A stretch of 49,410 nucleotides of DNA from Kingella sp. (in: b-proteobacteria). Its GTDB lineage: Bacteria > Pseudomonadota > Gammaproteobacteria > Burkholderiales > Neisseriaceae. Positions 48,752 to 49,410 of this stretch are shown here, in pieces. Numbering within the stretch: the stretch's first letter is position 1; each line of letters opens with the position of its first letter. Under the pieces are notes generated by a model. The model did no database searches, was not told the origin of the DNA, and was given only the letters and a program-made list of their open reading frames with translations. The position numbers and the translations under genes are program-made. The stretch covers positions 1 to 49,410 of the forward strand of contig NZ_JAUMZV010000016.1 in NCBI RefSeq assembly GCF_030527935.1, read 5' to 3'.

Positions 48752-49375
48752 ATGTCAATACAAAAATCATATGAAATTTCAGATAATGAGCTATTTGCCA
48801 TTACCTATTTTGCCGTAGGTGCGGCATCCGAAGCAAGAACAAGAGCATACCAACTTGTTATTGCGGGCACAGAAATAAAGGATAGTAGTGGAAACATTAT
48901 TATGCTAGAACCTCGCGACAATAGCGGCTATTCTTTTAGCATGATGCAAAATGATTTAGGGCAAAGAAAAGATACTACGCCCTATTTAATCCATGCAACA
49001 CAAAGATGGGCATTAAGTCATCAACCTAACTTGGCTTTTGAGGATAAAGAGATTGATTTATTTATCAATAAAATAGCTAGAACAGGTAAAGAAATCAGAA
49101 AGGATGGGAAAGCACCGTTACCAGCAAAAATTCAGCCAGCTGTAAATGCTTTTTTAGCTTCTGATGAAGGTATTGCCTTTACACATAGCTACGATGTAAA
49201 GCAAATTGCTAAAATTAAAAAAGTTATTCTTGATCCCCTGCGTGAAACCGCACTTTATCAAAACAGCAGCTATGAAGATAAAATTCGATTAATAACCGTG
49301 TCTGCTAAATTATTTAACCAAGCAGAAGGGCATAGTAGAGCTTTATTAAAAAATATTAGGGGCTGTCCTAGATAA
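48752..49375 (+). CDS. Putative lysozyme-like effector or phage-type protein (AT-rich cassette)
   Basis: A 207-residue protein without a signal peptide, with a good ribosome site (AGAGGA) before ATG 48752. The stretch RDNSGYSFSMMQNDLGQRKD resembles the S-x-G-x-x-Q-x-D-x-G pattern near the active site of some lysozyme-like and peptidoglycan-targeting proteins in phage and secretion-effector genes. The rest is helical (IDLFINKIARTGKEIRKDGK, SYEDKIRLITVSAKLFNQAE). The last residues RGCPR arise from GGGGCTGTCCTAGATAACT, which looks like a mobile-element end, so the true C-terminus may be cut. Assignment is tentative. Confidence 0.5.
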   Translation: MSIQKSYEISDNELFAITYFAVGAASEARTRAYQLVIAGTEIKDSSGNIIMLEPRDNSGYSFSMMQNDLGQRKDTTPYLIHATQRWALSHQPNLAFEDKEIDLFINKIARTGKEIRKDGKAPLPAKIQPAVNAFLASDEGIAFTHSYDVKQIAKIKKVILDPLRETALYQNSSYEDKIRLITVSAKLFNQAEGHSRALLKNIRGCPR

Positions 49376-49410
49376 CTCAGGAAATTCACATTAAGTTAGA
49401 ATTTCCCCTA

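Overview
The window looks like a chromosomal segment of a Neisseriaceae bacterium, most likely Kingella or a close relative. The main reason is the 12-mer AGGCAGCCTGAA and its reverse complement. It occurs every few hundred bases on both strands, often as inverted pairs between genes, and it matches the DNA uptake sequence (DUS) dialect known from Kingella. Gene content (neisserial-type FimV/TspA, DksA, RpsA, transaldolase) and a moderately GC-rich composition agree. I see no rRNA genes, no CRISPR array and no prophage. The genus call is inference.

Layout. 1-177 is the right-hand end of an insertion sequence. 190-9721 carries recN, gluQ, pgk, a broken STM3941-like gene, an rclA-like oxidoreductase, ubiJ and glnS. 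9991-16618 carries a polyamine-binding lipoprotein with a terminator hairpin in its leader, a GNAT acetyltransferase, tRNA-Ser(GCU), a SIMPL protein, dksA, hpnC, a strong candidate sRNA, a rhodanese, a frameshifted yhbP and a small secreted protein. 16754-22596 holds qmcA-nfeD, an OsmC protein, lpdA, membrane proteins of unknown role and ridA. 23163-32209 has fimV, adk, a CNP1-like protein, nnrD and the conserved cmk-rpsA-ihfB block. 32756-41462 has transaldolase, bacteriohemerythrin, kdsD, an Arg/Asp/Tyr-rich secreted protein, a low-molecular-weight phosphatase, dapD, truA, a DUF441 protein and hemW. 41862-48137 has an MdtD-like transporter, an unknown protein followed by a DUF5071 protein, nadK, a histone-deacetylase-family protein, folB and plsY. 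48190-49410 is an AT-rich two-gene cassette unlike the rest.

Most genes are single housekeeping units (tRNA charging and modification, central carbon metabolism, cofactors, cell envelope, DNA repair) rather than long operons. The clear operons or blocks are nfeD-qmcA, cmk-rpsA-ihfB, folB with the HDAC-like gene, and the 43378/44232 pair.

The intergenic DNA is the most unusual part. It contains (i) two 162-bp MITE-like copies sharing an end with the IS fragment at the left edge; (ii) three copies of a second element, each flanked by a perfect or near-perfect 8-bp target duplication, one of them split by a MITE; (iii) four dRS3-like hairpin elements; (iv) cassettes with common CCTTTGCAAAAC arms but interchangeable cores; and (v) DUS copies recruited as stop codons, C-termini, part of a signal peptide and possibly ribosome-binding regions. 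The candidates most worth testing are the sRNA at about 14897-14984, the potF leader, and the AT-rich pair at the right edge.
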